Assembly (NCBI GenBank): GCA_002353935.1
Contig: DEKP01000017.1
Span: 1-5,020 of the forward strand
DNA length: 5,020 nucleotides
Reading direction: 5' to 3'
Source of the DNA: Ruminococcaceae bacterium UBA2719
Lineage (GTDB): Bacteria > Bacillota > Clostridia > Oscillospirales > Acutalibacteraceae
Shown here piece by piece: positions 1-4,991 of the stretch; within the stretch, counting starts at the first letter, position 1, and each line of letters begins with the position of its first letter. A program made the position numbers and the translations under genes. A model generated the notes under the pieces. It ran no database searches, was not told where the DNA came from, and was given only the letters and a program-made list of their open reading frames with translations.

Positions 1-18
1 CATCTAAAGGCACCAATA

Positions 19-54
19 AAAACAAGCGACAGCTTTTTAGCCATCGCTTGTTTT
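19..54. terminator. Bidirectional intrinsic terminator after the dockerin gene
   Basis: An 11-bp stem pairs 19-29 with 44-54 (core ACAAGCGA / TCGCTTGT). The loop carries an inner 3-bp stem (32-34 with 39-41) closed by a TTTT tetraloop. On the minus strand the stem ends in TTTTT about 35 bases past the stop codon of the dockerin gene, so it fits as that gene's terminator. On the plus strand the stem is followed by an even longer T-rich run (51-72), so it could also stop transcription arriving from a gene left of the window. Confidence 0.85.
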
Positions 55-88
55 ATTTATTTTTTTGTTTTATAGGGTTAAATTAACC

Positions 89-2899
89 TTAATTGAGTTT
101 CGCTAAATAACGCTGAATCATAGTAACATCTATGATTGTTACAACGCCATCTCCGTCAAAATCTGCTAATTCAAGCTGTTCATTATCAAAATCATTTAAA
201 TGAGCAAGATAGCGCTGAATCAATGTAGCATCATCTATAGTTAGCTTTCCGTCGCCATCTACGTCACCTAAAACAGATGGATTTTCGATAGTAATGGTAT
301 ACTTAGCGCCCTGCTTTGAAATAAAGTCAAAATTTCTTAAGTCAAGACGTACAGTTATATTGCAGTTGTCTTCGGTATCAAAGGTGATATTTCCGCCGTC
401 CCATGCTGCATCGAACTCTTTACCTGATTCAAACGCGGGAACATCTTCTTTAGGAGCACCAAAGTTGAACGTCCATGCACCGTTGACAGCAAATTTTACC
501 TGACGGTCAAAACCATCCGGAACATTCTCATATTTGATTTCCCAAACATCTTCTTCGACTTCTGTCATCTTGTTAACAGCAGCAGCAGGATCCCAATTGA
601 TTCCGTTGAGCCATGTACCTTCGCCGTTACCAACTGCATAAATTTCAGGATTTTCCGGGAAAACAACAGCGCCGACGATATCGCCGAGAATTTCAATTGT
701 TTGAGTTTCAGGTGTAAATTTAACGGTAAATGTGCCGGGACCACTCAGGCTGAATGCTTTATTGTTGCCGCTTTCATCGCCGATCCATTCTTCTCCGTTT
801 TTAACAACCTTCAGCTGAACTGCCAAATAGGATTTTTCAACAATATAAGCCTTAGTGTAAGTTCCATCCTCGTTTTTGGTCATTGTGTTATCAGCGTTGT
901 TAGCATCCCATGATGTACCGAAAATATCAGTTTGATCACCAGCAATAAGGTAGGTGTTTTCACTAGGCGCCTCACCTGTTTTGAAGCTATAAGTTACAAC
1001 CAGTTCACCGTCTTTGAGTTCTTTAGAAACATTTTCAAGAGCGGAATCAACTTCAGTTTCTTCGTTGAAACAATAGCCGTCATTTGCAGTATAGGTTGCA
1101 GTCAGGGTGTATTCAGTATCATAAGCGAAAGTATCATCCACTTCAGGGGTCCATACAGCATTTACTGTGTAGTTAGCGCCAGCAGGAGCATCAACAGCAG
1201 GAGCAGCCTTTCCGGCAGCTAAATCATCGCTGTTTACATTCAATGCAACAATTTCAATGGGTTCATCAGGCTTAGGATCTGTTTTGAAGCTATAAGTTAC
1301 AACCAGTTTACCGTCTTTGAGTTCTTTAGAAACATTTTCAAGAGCGGAATCAACTTCAGTTTCTTCGTTGAAACAATAGCCGTCATTTGCAGTATAGGTT
1401 GCAGTCAGGGTGTATTCAGTATCATAAGCGAAAGTATCATCCACTTCAGGGGTCCATACAGCATTTACTGTGTAGTTAGCGCCAGCAGGAGCATCAACAG
1501 CAGGAGCAGCCTTTCCGGCAGCTAAATCATCGCTGTTTACGTCAAGATTAACTTTGCTGATAGGCTCAACAGAAGGCTCAGGTGCGGATGTTGTAACGAT
1601 AATCTTGCCGTCTATTGCATCGATATAGGTTTTGTTGTTATCGTAAGTAACGGTAGTATCATCTGAGAATCCGGTCTTGTTACAAACGGGCTTAGCTGTG
1701 AATGCATAGCCTGATTTTGGAGAAACGGTTGTAACAAGCTTGCCGTCTTTCTTTTCAGTAGTTACAGTATAATTAGCATCGTTAGGAATATTAACATTTT
1801 CGCCATCCAGCGTTAAATCAACTGCTTCAATAAGTTGGGGAACATCTTTAGGAAGCCCTACTCTCTCTGCAACAAGATCATAGTCCGGGTGAAGAAGATA
1901 TTCCTCATTAGGTGTGCCTGGGTTTTTGGTGTATTTGCGGTATCTGTAGACATCTTTTAGAGAGCCGTCCGCTTTTTGATCGTCAACGCCATCTTGGTGT
2001 ACATACTGTACTCCGGCGTCGTACTCATCACCAAACTTTTCTTTATACTTATAAAATACATCTAAGCCATTTGTCTCAAGTGCATCCATAACATTCTTAA
2101 CTTTTGCGGTAGTAAAAGAAGGCTCATTAATAGGGTTTGTTAGAAACTCGTTAAGTCTGTTTGCCATTTCCACTGAATCTGTAGCAGGGGAATGTTTGCT
2201 ACCCTCTAGATATGCGCACAATGTAGTACACTTTTCAATCGGAGCACCTATTTCGTATGGTTCGCCGTTTTCATCTAATGCATGAGCATAGTAGTCAATC
2301 TTAGAAGAGTTTGCGGAATTTTCACGAACCGTATAAGGCTCATCTACAATATATGTTTTACCTACGCAGCTGGTATCAAAGTATAAATCGCAGGTTTGAA
2401 AGCCATCTCCGTTGGGTTGCAGAAGCTTAGCAGAGCCTGCATTCGCTTTAGTCGAGAACAAGATACCGTAAGCAGCACCCGGTTCCAATTTATGATCGTC
2501 TGTATCGTCTTTTTCAGCTATTTGCTTGCTTTCGGTGATGTCAAAGTAGAAAGTATCTCCGCCGGCTGAGTCTGCCATCATGTTGGTTGAGGGTGCTTCC
2601 CATGCTCTAAGTGATACTTCCTTTTTGTTGCCGTAAATAGCATAAAACTGACAACAAATGTTAACAGTATGCTTTTTTGTGCTCCATTTTATACTGGAGA
2701 GAGGTCCCCAAACGCTTTTGGGAAACTTAAAATACACAAGCTCATGACCTGCAGCTATTCTTTCCTCTTCTGTCATAATTGCGCCGGTCTCTGCGCTGTC
2801 AACAGTAGCAGCTAAGGTAGAGAGAACCGACATGCCAAAGCTTGAAATCGCCATCAAGCCGGCTAAGAACAGGCTGATGACTTTAGGTAATTTTCTCAT
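89..2899 (-). CDS. Secreted multimodular dockerin protein with X25-like modules and Ig-like repeats, no visible catalytic domain
   Basis: A 936-residue exported protein likely to be plugged into a cellulosome- or amylosome-type scaffold by its dockerin. Residues 1-30 form a signal peptide (MRKLPK, hydrophobic core 7-30, probable cleavage after TLA30). Residues about 51-235 are an uncharacterised beta-rich module with six cysteines (82, 83, 170, 178, 224, 228) and the phrase FDTSCVG; I recall similar regions in other ruminococcal dockerin proteins but cannot check this. Residues 240-350 look helical. Residues 356-438 are a divergent Ig-like unit. Residues 454-540 and 555-641 are near-identical Ig-like repeats. 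Residues 648-742 and 752-872 resemble X25 modules of pullulanases (IAGDQTDIFGTSWD, YAVGNGEGTWLNGINWD), suggesting alpha-glucan binding. Residues 878-936 are a dockerin with two calcium loops (D879/D881/D883/T887/D890 and D913/D915/D917/T921/D924), each followed by IQRYLA. No glycosidase, esterase or protease domain is recognisable. Start chosen by the strong ribosome site and signal peptide. The dockerin call is firm; starch binding is inference. Confidence 0.93.
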   Translation of the reverse strand: MRKLPKVISLFLAGLMAISSFGMSVLSTLAATVDSAETGAIMTEEERIAAGHELVYFKFPKSVWGPLSSIKWSTKKHTVNICCQFYAIYGNKKEVSLRAWEAPSTNMMADSAGGDTFYFDITESKQIAEKDDTDDHKLEPGAAYGILFSTKANAGSAKLLQPNGDGFQTCDLYFDTSCVGKTYIVDEPYTVRENSANSSKIDYYAHALDENGEPYEIGAPIEKCTTLCAYLEGSKHSPATDSVEMANRLNEFLTNPINEPSFTTAKVKNVMDALETNGLDVFYKYKEKFGDEYDAGVQYVHQDGVDDQKADGSLKDVYRYRKYTKNPGTPNEEYLLHPDYDLVAERVGLPKDVPQLIEAVDLTLDGENVNIPNDANYTVTTEKKDGKLVTTVSPKSGYAFTAKPVCNKTGFSDDTTVTYDNNKTYIDAIDGKIIVTTSAPEPSVEPISKVNLDVNSDDLAAGKAAPAVDAPAGANYTVNAVWTPEVDDTFAYDTEYTLTATYTANDGYCFNEETEVDSALENVSKELKDGKLVVTYSFKTDPKPDEPIEIVALNVNSDDLAAGKAAPAVDAPAGANYTVNAVWTPEVDDTFAYDTEYTLTATYTANDGYCFNEETEVDSALENVSKELKDGELVVTYSFKTGEAPSENTYLIAGDQTDIFGTSWDANNADNTMTKNEDGTYTKAYIVEKSYLAVQLKVVKNGEEWIGDESGNNKAFSLSGPGTFTVKFTPETQTIEILGDIVGAVVFPENPEIYAVGNGEGTWLNGINWDPAAAVNKMTEVEEDVWEIKYENVPDGFDRQVKFAVNGAWTFNFGAPKEDVPAFESGKEFDAAWDGGNITFDTEDNCNITVRLDLRNFDFISKQGAKYTITIENPSVLGDVDGDGKLTIDDATLIQRYLAHLNDFDNEQLELADFDGDGVVTIIDVTMIQRYLAKLN
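92..268 (-). other. Region encoding the C-terminal dockerin domain
   Basis: Encodes residues 878-936. Two tandem 12-residue EF-hand-like loops match the dockerin calcium pattern (D at positions 1, 3, 5 and 12, T at 9), each followed by an IQRYLA helix. In the loop numbering, residues 10-11 are I-D in the first loop and I-I in the second, and positions 17-18 are Q-R in both. These are the usual cohesin-contact positions in type I dockerins. The two halves share the Q-R pair, but positions 10-11 and 22 (H versus K) differ, so two-way binding would not be perfectly symmetric. The cognate cohesin scaffold is not in this window. Confidence 0.95.
284..958 (-). other. Region encoding two X25-like (putative alpha-glucan-binding) modules
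   Basis: Encodes residues 648-742 and 752-872. Both start with a beta strand plus glycine-rich turn (YLIAGDQ, IYAVGNGEG), then a W-D motif (TSWDANNADNTMT, INWDPAAAVNKMT), then an alternating strand pattern (DGTYTKAYIV, DVWEIKYENV). This is the layout I associate with X25 modules of pullulanases and with starch-binding modules of ruminococcal amylosome proteins. The second module is longer, with an acidic insertion around residues 817-847. Binding to starch is inferred from family resemblance only; a general beta-sandwich carbohydrate-binding role is the fallback. Confidence 0.65.
976..1237 (-). repeat. 262-bp internal direct repeat, copy 2 (C-terminal copy in the protein)
   Basis: This copy matches 1279-1540 at a constant offset of 303 bp (101 codons). 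By eye the only difference is C at 1006 versus T at 1309, which changes Glu632 to Lys531. It encodes residues 555-641, an Ig-like beta unit containing VWTPEVDDTFAYDTEYTLTA and a DGYCF turn. The 41-bp linker between the copies is unique. Confidence 0.97.
1279..1540 (-). repeat. 262-bp internal direct repeat, copy 1 (N-terminal copy in the protein)
   Basis: Encodes residues 454-540 and is in frame with its partner at 976-1237. Identity persists at third codon positions, so the duplication is recent or kept uniform by recombination rather than by protein-level selection alone. The segment just before it in the protein (residues 356-438) has a related but strongly diverged sequence. Confidence 0.97.
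2810..2899 (-). other. Region encoding the Sec signal peptide
   Basis: Encodes residues 1-30. A positive start (R2, K3, K6) precedes a long hydrophobic stretch ending in T-L-A at 28-30, a good signal peptidase I site with small residues at -3 and -1. There is no cysteine lipobox, so the product should be released or held by its dockerin rather than lipid-anchored. Confidence 0.9.
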
Positions 2900-2907
2900 T
2901 TTTAATT

Positions 2908-2914
2908 CCTCCTT
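2908..2914 (-). promoter_or_regulatory. Strong ribosome binding site of the dockerin gene
   Basis: On the minus strand AAGGAGG lies 8 bases before the ATG at 2899. This near-complete anti-16S match fixes the start codon and suggests high translation. Confidence 0.93.
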
Positions 2915-2947
2915 GAATTAGTAATAACTCACATTTCGAGTGACTAT

Positions 2948-2976
2948 ATTATATATCAAATCTGTAATTTTTACAA
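2948..2976 (-). promoter_or_regulatory. Probable sigma-A promoter of the dockerin gene
   Basis: Minus strand: -10 TATAAT at 2953-2948 and -35 TTGTAA (4 of 6 consensus bases) at 2976-2971, with a 17-base spacer. Transcription would start near 2941, leaving a leader of about 40 bases that contains the ribosome site. The -10 is perfect; the weak -35 leaves room for an activator. Confidence 0.6.
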
Positions 2977-3133
2977 TACCTTTCTATAAATTATGTAACG
3001 AATTTTTGTGTTGATTTTTGTGCATTTATACTATATATAGATATTTAATGCATTAGTAATAAAGTCTTTGTGCTTTATTTATGAGTTTAGGTGCAGAGTT
3101 ATATTTGTTTAAGAATACTTACTATGATTTTTG
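2977..3133. other. Central part of the 325-bp divergent intergenic region
   Basis: The full gap between the divergent start codons is 2900-3224. Outside the two promoters it holds no convincing gene and no RNA motif that I recognise. It is very AT-rich. It contains two perfect 10-bp palindromes close together (CTATATATAG at 3031-3040 and TAATGCATTA at 3046-3055) and three copies of ATTTTTGT (3002-3009, 3014-3021, 3127-3134). These may be regulator sites or only the product of base composition. Confidence 0.4.
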
Positions 3134-3162
3134 TTGACATAAATTTGTAATCATATTATAAT
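3134..3162 (+). promoter_or_regulatory. Perfect-consensus sigma-A promoter of the LicC-like gene
   Basis: TTGACA at 3134-3139 and TATAAT at 3157-3162 are separated by exactly 17 bases. Transcription should start around 3169, giving a leader of about 55 bases before the ATG at 3225. A promoter this close to consensus suggests strong basal expression unless a repressor acts on it. Confidence 0.9.
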
Positions 3163-3213
3163 TTTCGTTGGTTATTAAAATCAGTATTATTTTAACGCTA
3201 TATTAAATAAAAC

Positions 3214-3217
3214 GGAG
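3214..3217 (+). promoter_or_regulatory. Ribosome binding site of the LicC-like gene
   Basis: GGAG lies 7 bases before the ATG at 3225. It is shorter than the ribosome sites of the two minus-strand genes but well spaced, and it supports this start, which keeps the N-terminal winged helix in the product. Confidence 0.8.
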
Positions 3218-3224
3218 TATATAT

Positions 3225-4124
3225 ATGGATATTCAAATTACAAAAAAACAATTTGATGTGCTTTGTGCACTTGCTGAGTCTAAAACCAGCATTTCTCAGC
3301 GACAGCTTGAAATAATAACAGGTCATTCTCTGGGAACGATAAACAAGATAATAAAGACCTTTAACGAGATTGGATATGTGGAGAATGGTGCAATTACTCA
3401 ACTTGGATTAAATGCACTGGATCCATATAGGGCAAAACGCGCAGTGTTTATTGCCGCGGGGTTTGGTTCGAGACTCGTTCCTGTTACGCTTAACACTCCC
3501 AAGCCTCTTGTAAGAGTCAACGGTAAGCGTATTATTGACGGGCTTATAGATGCTGTATATGCAGCTGGAATAGATGATATTTATATTGTACGCGGATATT
3601 TATCAGATCAGTTTGATCAGCTGCTTTATAAATATCCAAATATAAAGTTTTTAGAAAATCCTATGTATAACGAGGCAAACAACATATCTTCATCTATGAT
3701 TGCGCGTTATTTTCTTAGCAATTCGTATGTGTTTGAAGCTGATTTGCTGATTTCTAATCCTAAAATTATAAAAAAATACCACTATTCTTCTGAGTTTTTA
3801 GGAATAAAAGTTGATCGTTCTGACGACTGGTGCTTTACGGTCAAAGACGGATTTATAAAAGAAGAAAAAGTTGGAGGACAAAACTGTTATCAAATGGTTG
3901 GCATTTCATATTGGAATGAGTCCGACGGTAAAAAGCTTTGTAAGCATATCGAAGAAGCTTTTCAAAGCCCCGGCGGAAAGGAACTATATTGGGAGCAGGT
4001 TCCGCTTTTGAAGTTTAAAGACGAATATAAAGTTGGAATCTCAGAATGTCAAATGGACGATATTGTAGAAATTGACACTTTTAGAGAACTTGTACAAATT
4101 GATAAGAGCTATGAAATAAAATAA
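3225..4124 (+). CDS. Winged-helix / LicC-type nucleotidyltransferase fusion (putative CTP:phosphocholine cytidylyltransferase)
   Basis: A 299-residue cytosolic protein. Residues 1-68 form a winged-helix DNA-binding domain (SISQRQLEIITGHSLGTINKII gives helix-turn-helix residues 22-43, wing around YVENGAIT). Residues 71-290 form a sugar-nucleotidyltransferase fold resembling pneumococcal LicC, which makes CDP-choline from CTP and phosphocholine for decorating surface polymers. The signature is AAGFGSRL at 77-84, P86, then TPKPLV at 91-96 with the nucleotide-binding lysine K93. Further LicC-like points are NEANNISSSM (149-158), the acidic EAD at 171-173 and EID at 282-284, which match metal-binding acidic positions of the family, and GISYW at 226-230. 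The catalytic half has the usual length of about 225 residues; the N-terminal extension is extra. No choline kinase, transporter or transferase gene is adjacent, and the gene appears monocistronic. The fused winged helix could regulate a lic-type locus or its own promoter (inference). Other substrates, such as phosphoethanolamine or a sugar phosphate, are not excluded. Confidence 0.87.
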   Translation: MDIQITKKQFDVLCALAESKTSISQRQLEIITGHSLGTINKIIKTFNEIGYVENGAITQLGLNALDPYRAKRAVFIAAGFGSRLVPVTLNTPKPLVRVNGKRIIDGLIDAVYAAGIDDIYIVRGYLSDQFDQLLYKYPNIKFLENPMYNEANNISSSMIARYFLSNSYVFEADLLISNPKIIKKYHYSSEFLGIKVDRSDDWCFTVKDGFIKEEKVGGQNCYQMVGISYWNESDGKKLCKHIEEAFQSPGGKELYWEQVPLLKFKDEYKVGISECQMDDIVEIDTFRELVQIDKSYEIK

Positions 4125-4303
4125 TCATTAAAATATTATTTATAAATAAACTACAGACAGAGACTAATATACTAATATGTGAATTAATGCTCAAATTCTG
4201 TATTTTCAGCTAGAGCTAATTTCTTCTAAAGCTTGCAAGTAGATGTTTGTGTGTATTAAAGATTAAGAGTTATAATATAAATTCCCAAGAAAAATAAACA
4301 TAA

Positions 4304-4334
4304 AAAATCCTGCCGATTTGTTCGACAGGATTTT
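4304..4334 (-). terminator. Intrinsic terminator of tRNA-Gly
   Basis: A 13-bp stem pairs 4334-4322 with 4316-4304 (core ATCCTGTCGA / TCGGCAGGAT on the minus strand) around a 5-base loop, ending in six T's. One pair is G-U in the minus-strand RNA but C-A in the plus-strand RNA, so the minus direction is favoured. It begins only 4 bases after the encoded CCA. It may also weakly stop the convergent LicC-like transcript, for which I see no other terminator in 4125-4303. Confidence 0.88.
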
Positions 4335-4338
4335 AATT

Positions 4339-4412
4339 TGGAGCAGATGATGGGAATCGAACCCACACGATCAGCTTGGAAGGCTGAAGTTCTACCACTA
4401 AACTACATCTGC
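4339..4412 (-). tRNA. tRNA-Gly (anticodon TCC)
   Basis: A complete 74-base cloverleaf with encoded CCA. The acceptor GCAGATG / CATCTGC pairs perfectly. The D-arm is GTTT-AGTGGTA-GAAC, the anticodon arm TCAGC-CTTCCAA-GCTGA, the variable loop TCGT, and the T-arm GTGGG-TTCGATT-CCCAT. The discriminator base is T. Anticodon TCC reads GGA and, by wobble, GGG glycine codons. It lies on the same strand as, and just downstream of, the SecB-like gene, but has its own promoter and a dedicated terminator. Confidence 0.97.
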
Positions 4413-4418
4413 ATTAAT

Positions 4419-4457
4419 AGAGAATATCTTAACAACAATTATATTAACATATTCTCT
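4419..4457. repeat. Dyad symmetry over the tRNA-Gly promoter
   Basis: Inverted repeat with 14-base arms at 4419-4432 (AGAGAATATCTTAA) and 4444-4457 (TTAACATATTCTCT), with one mismatch (4428 versus 4448) and an 11-base gap. It covers the proposed -10 element, part of the spacer and the likely start site. Most of one arm lies upstream of the start site, so it would act at DNA level rather than as an RNA hairpin. A bound regulator is conjecture. Confidence 0.75.
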
Positions 4458-4469
4458 TCCTTTTGTCAA
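4441..4469 (-). promoter_or_regulatory. Probable promoter of tRNA-Gly
   Basis: Minus strand: perfect -35 TTGACA at 4469-4464, then a 17-base spacer to TAATAT at 4446-4441. A perfect TATAAT overlaps at 4443-4438 but with a 20-base spacer. Transcription would start roughly 20 bases before the mature tRNA. The -35 sits immediately after the stop codon of the SecB-like gene. Confidence 0.7.
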
Positions 4470-4471
4470 CT

Positions 4472-4864
4472 TTATTGTGAATTTTTATCAAAACGGTATA
4501 TTTGCTGATTATCAATATCGATCTGAGGAATTATAATTGGCTTGATTCCGCAATTTGCGGTTATAGTAGTAATCAATGCTTTTACATACGGAAAAAGCGC
4601 TTTGAAGCTGTCAGCGTGTATCAATTCTTTTTTACCATCTTCATAAGAAAAGAATCCCGTCACAATAACATGAACTTTGAATTTATCAGGATTTTGGCTA
4701 TCATGAACCTCAAAATCAAACTCGCCTTTACAAACATTTCTATCTTTTGCATATTGAACATTATACTGATATTTATTTCCAAGTTTCACCTGAGCTCCGT
4801 TTTCCAAAATACTTACAAAATCTATTTTATCTACTTTATATCCTTGAAGAGAAACTAACGACAT
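4472..4864 (-). CDS. SecB-like chaperone family protein
   Basis: A 130-residue cytosolic protein that I assign to the SecB-like superfamily. The clearest evidence is the C-terminal block 89-113, ALFPYVKALITTITANCG then IKPIIIP, the conserved segment of clostridial SecB-like proteins (LFPYLRxxISTLTANAG-type), preceded by beta strands including KFKVHVIVTGFFSYED (61-76). SecB proteins hold unfolded exported proteins for the Sec translocase, and some SecB-like members instead assist the antitoxin in toxin-antitoxin-chaperone systems. At 130 residues it is slightly shorter than Escherichia coli SecB (about 155). No toxin, antitoxin or Sec gene is visible beside it. The start is supported by a strong ribosome site and a promoter-like sequence. 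The actual client is unknown. The export role is plausible given the large secreted protein nearby, but that link is inference. Confidence 0.8.
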   Translation of the reverse strand: MSLVSLQGYKVDKIDFVSILENGAQVKLGNKYQYNVQYAKDRNVCKGEFDFEVHDSQNPDKFKVHVIVTGFFSYEDGKKELIHADSFKALFPYVKALITTITANCGIKPIIIPQIDIDNQQIYRFDKNSQ

Positions 4865-4870
4865 ATTTTA

Positions 4871-4879
4871 TCACTCCTT
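4871..4879 (-). promoter_or_regulatory. Ribosome binding site of the SecB-like gene
   Basis: Minus strand AAGGAGTGA, with GGAG ending 9 bases before the ATG at 4864. It matches the 16S tail well and fixes the start. Confidence 0.9.
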
Positions 4880-4900
4880 AGTTTTATAATAACACATAAA

Positions 4901-4928
4901 GTTATAATAATAAAGTGTTTTTTGTTAA
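4901..4928 (-). promoter_or_regulatory. Possible promoter of the SecB-like gene
   Basis: Minus strand: TTAACA (5 of 6) at 4928-4923 and TATAAC (5 of 6) at 4906-4901, spaced by 16 bases. The start site would be about 30 bases before the ATG. Other AT-rich -10 candidates exist nearby, so the exact element is uncertain. Confidence 0.45.
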
Positions 4929-4950
4929 TAAGCGTAATAAAATTTAGTAG

Positions 4951-4978
4951 TTGACATTAACAGAATTTATGATATACT
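4951..4978 (+). promoter_or_regulatory. Promoter of the right-edge tRNA gene
   Basis: TTGACA at 4951-4956 and TATACT at 4973-4978 with a 16-base spacer. The proposed tRNA begins 14 bases after the -10, so its 5' leader would be only about 7 bases. Confidence 0.75.
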
Positions 4979-4991
4979 AAGGTAAGGACTT

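Noticed and set aside
294..1222. Plus-strand open frames of 69, 70 and 96 codons within the dockerin gene
   Set aside because: They lie opposite a well-supported long coding region, have no convincing ribosome sites, and their translations look like noise from a reverse frame.
3002..3134. Three ATTTTTGT copies and two 10-bp palindromes in the divergent intergenic region, considered as iterons or a CRISPR-like array
   Set aside because: Units are too short, irregularly spaced and low in complexity for an array or origin; recorded only as a description of the gap.
3198..3401. Minus-strand 67-codon open frame over the start of the LicC-like gene
   Set aside because: It overlaps the conserved winged-helix coding sequence antisense and lacks a ribosome site or recognisable domain.
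4136..4149. Perfect 14-base palindrome TTATTTATAAATAA just after the LicC-like stop codon
   Set aside because: It has no loop or GC content and no defined T-run after a stable stem, so it is not a credible terminator; AT composition explains it.
4163..4178. Tandem ACTAATAT duplication in the LicC-tRNA gap
   Set aside because: Only two 8-base units in AT-rich DNA; no promoter, target-site duplication partner or element boundary goes with it.
4502..4858. Plus-strand 118-codon open frame opposite the SecB-like gene
   Set aside because: Its translation is rich in I, F, Y and N as expected of an AT-rich antisense frame, while the minus-strand product carries a recognisable family motif and strong ribosome site.
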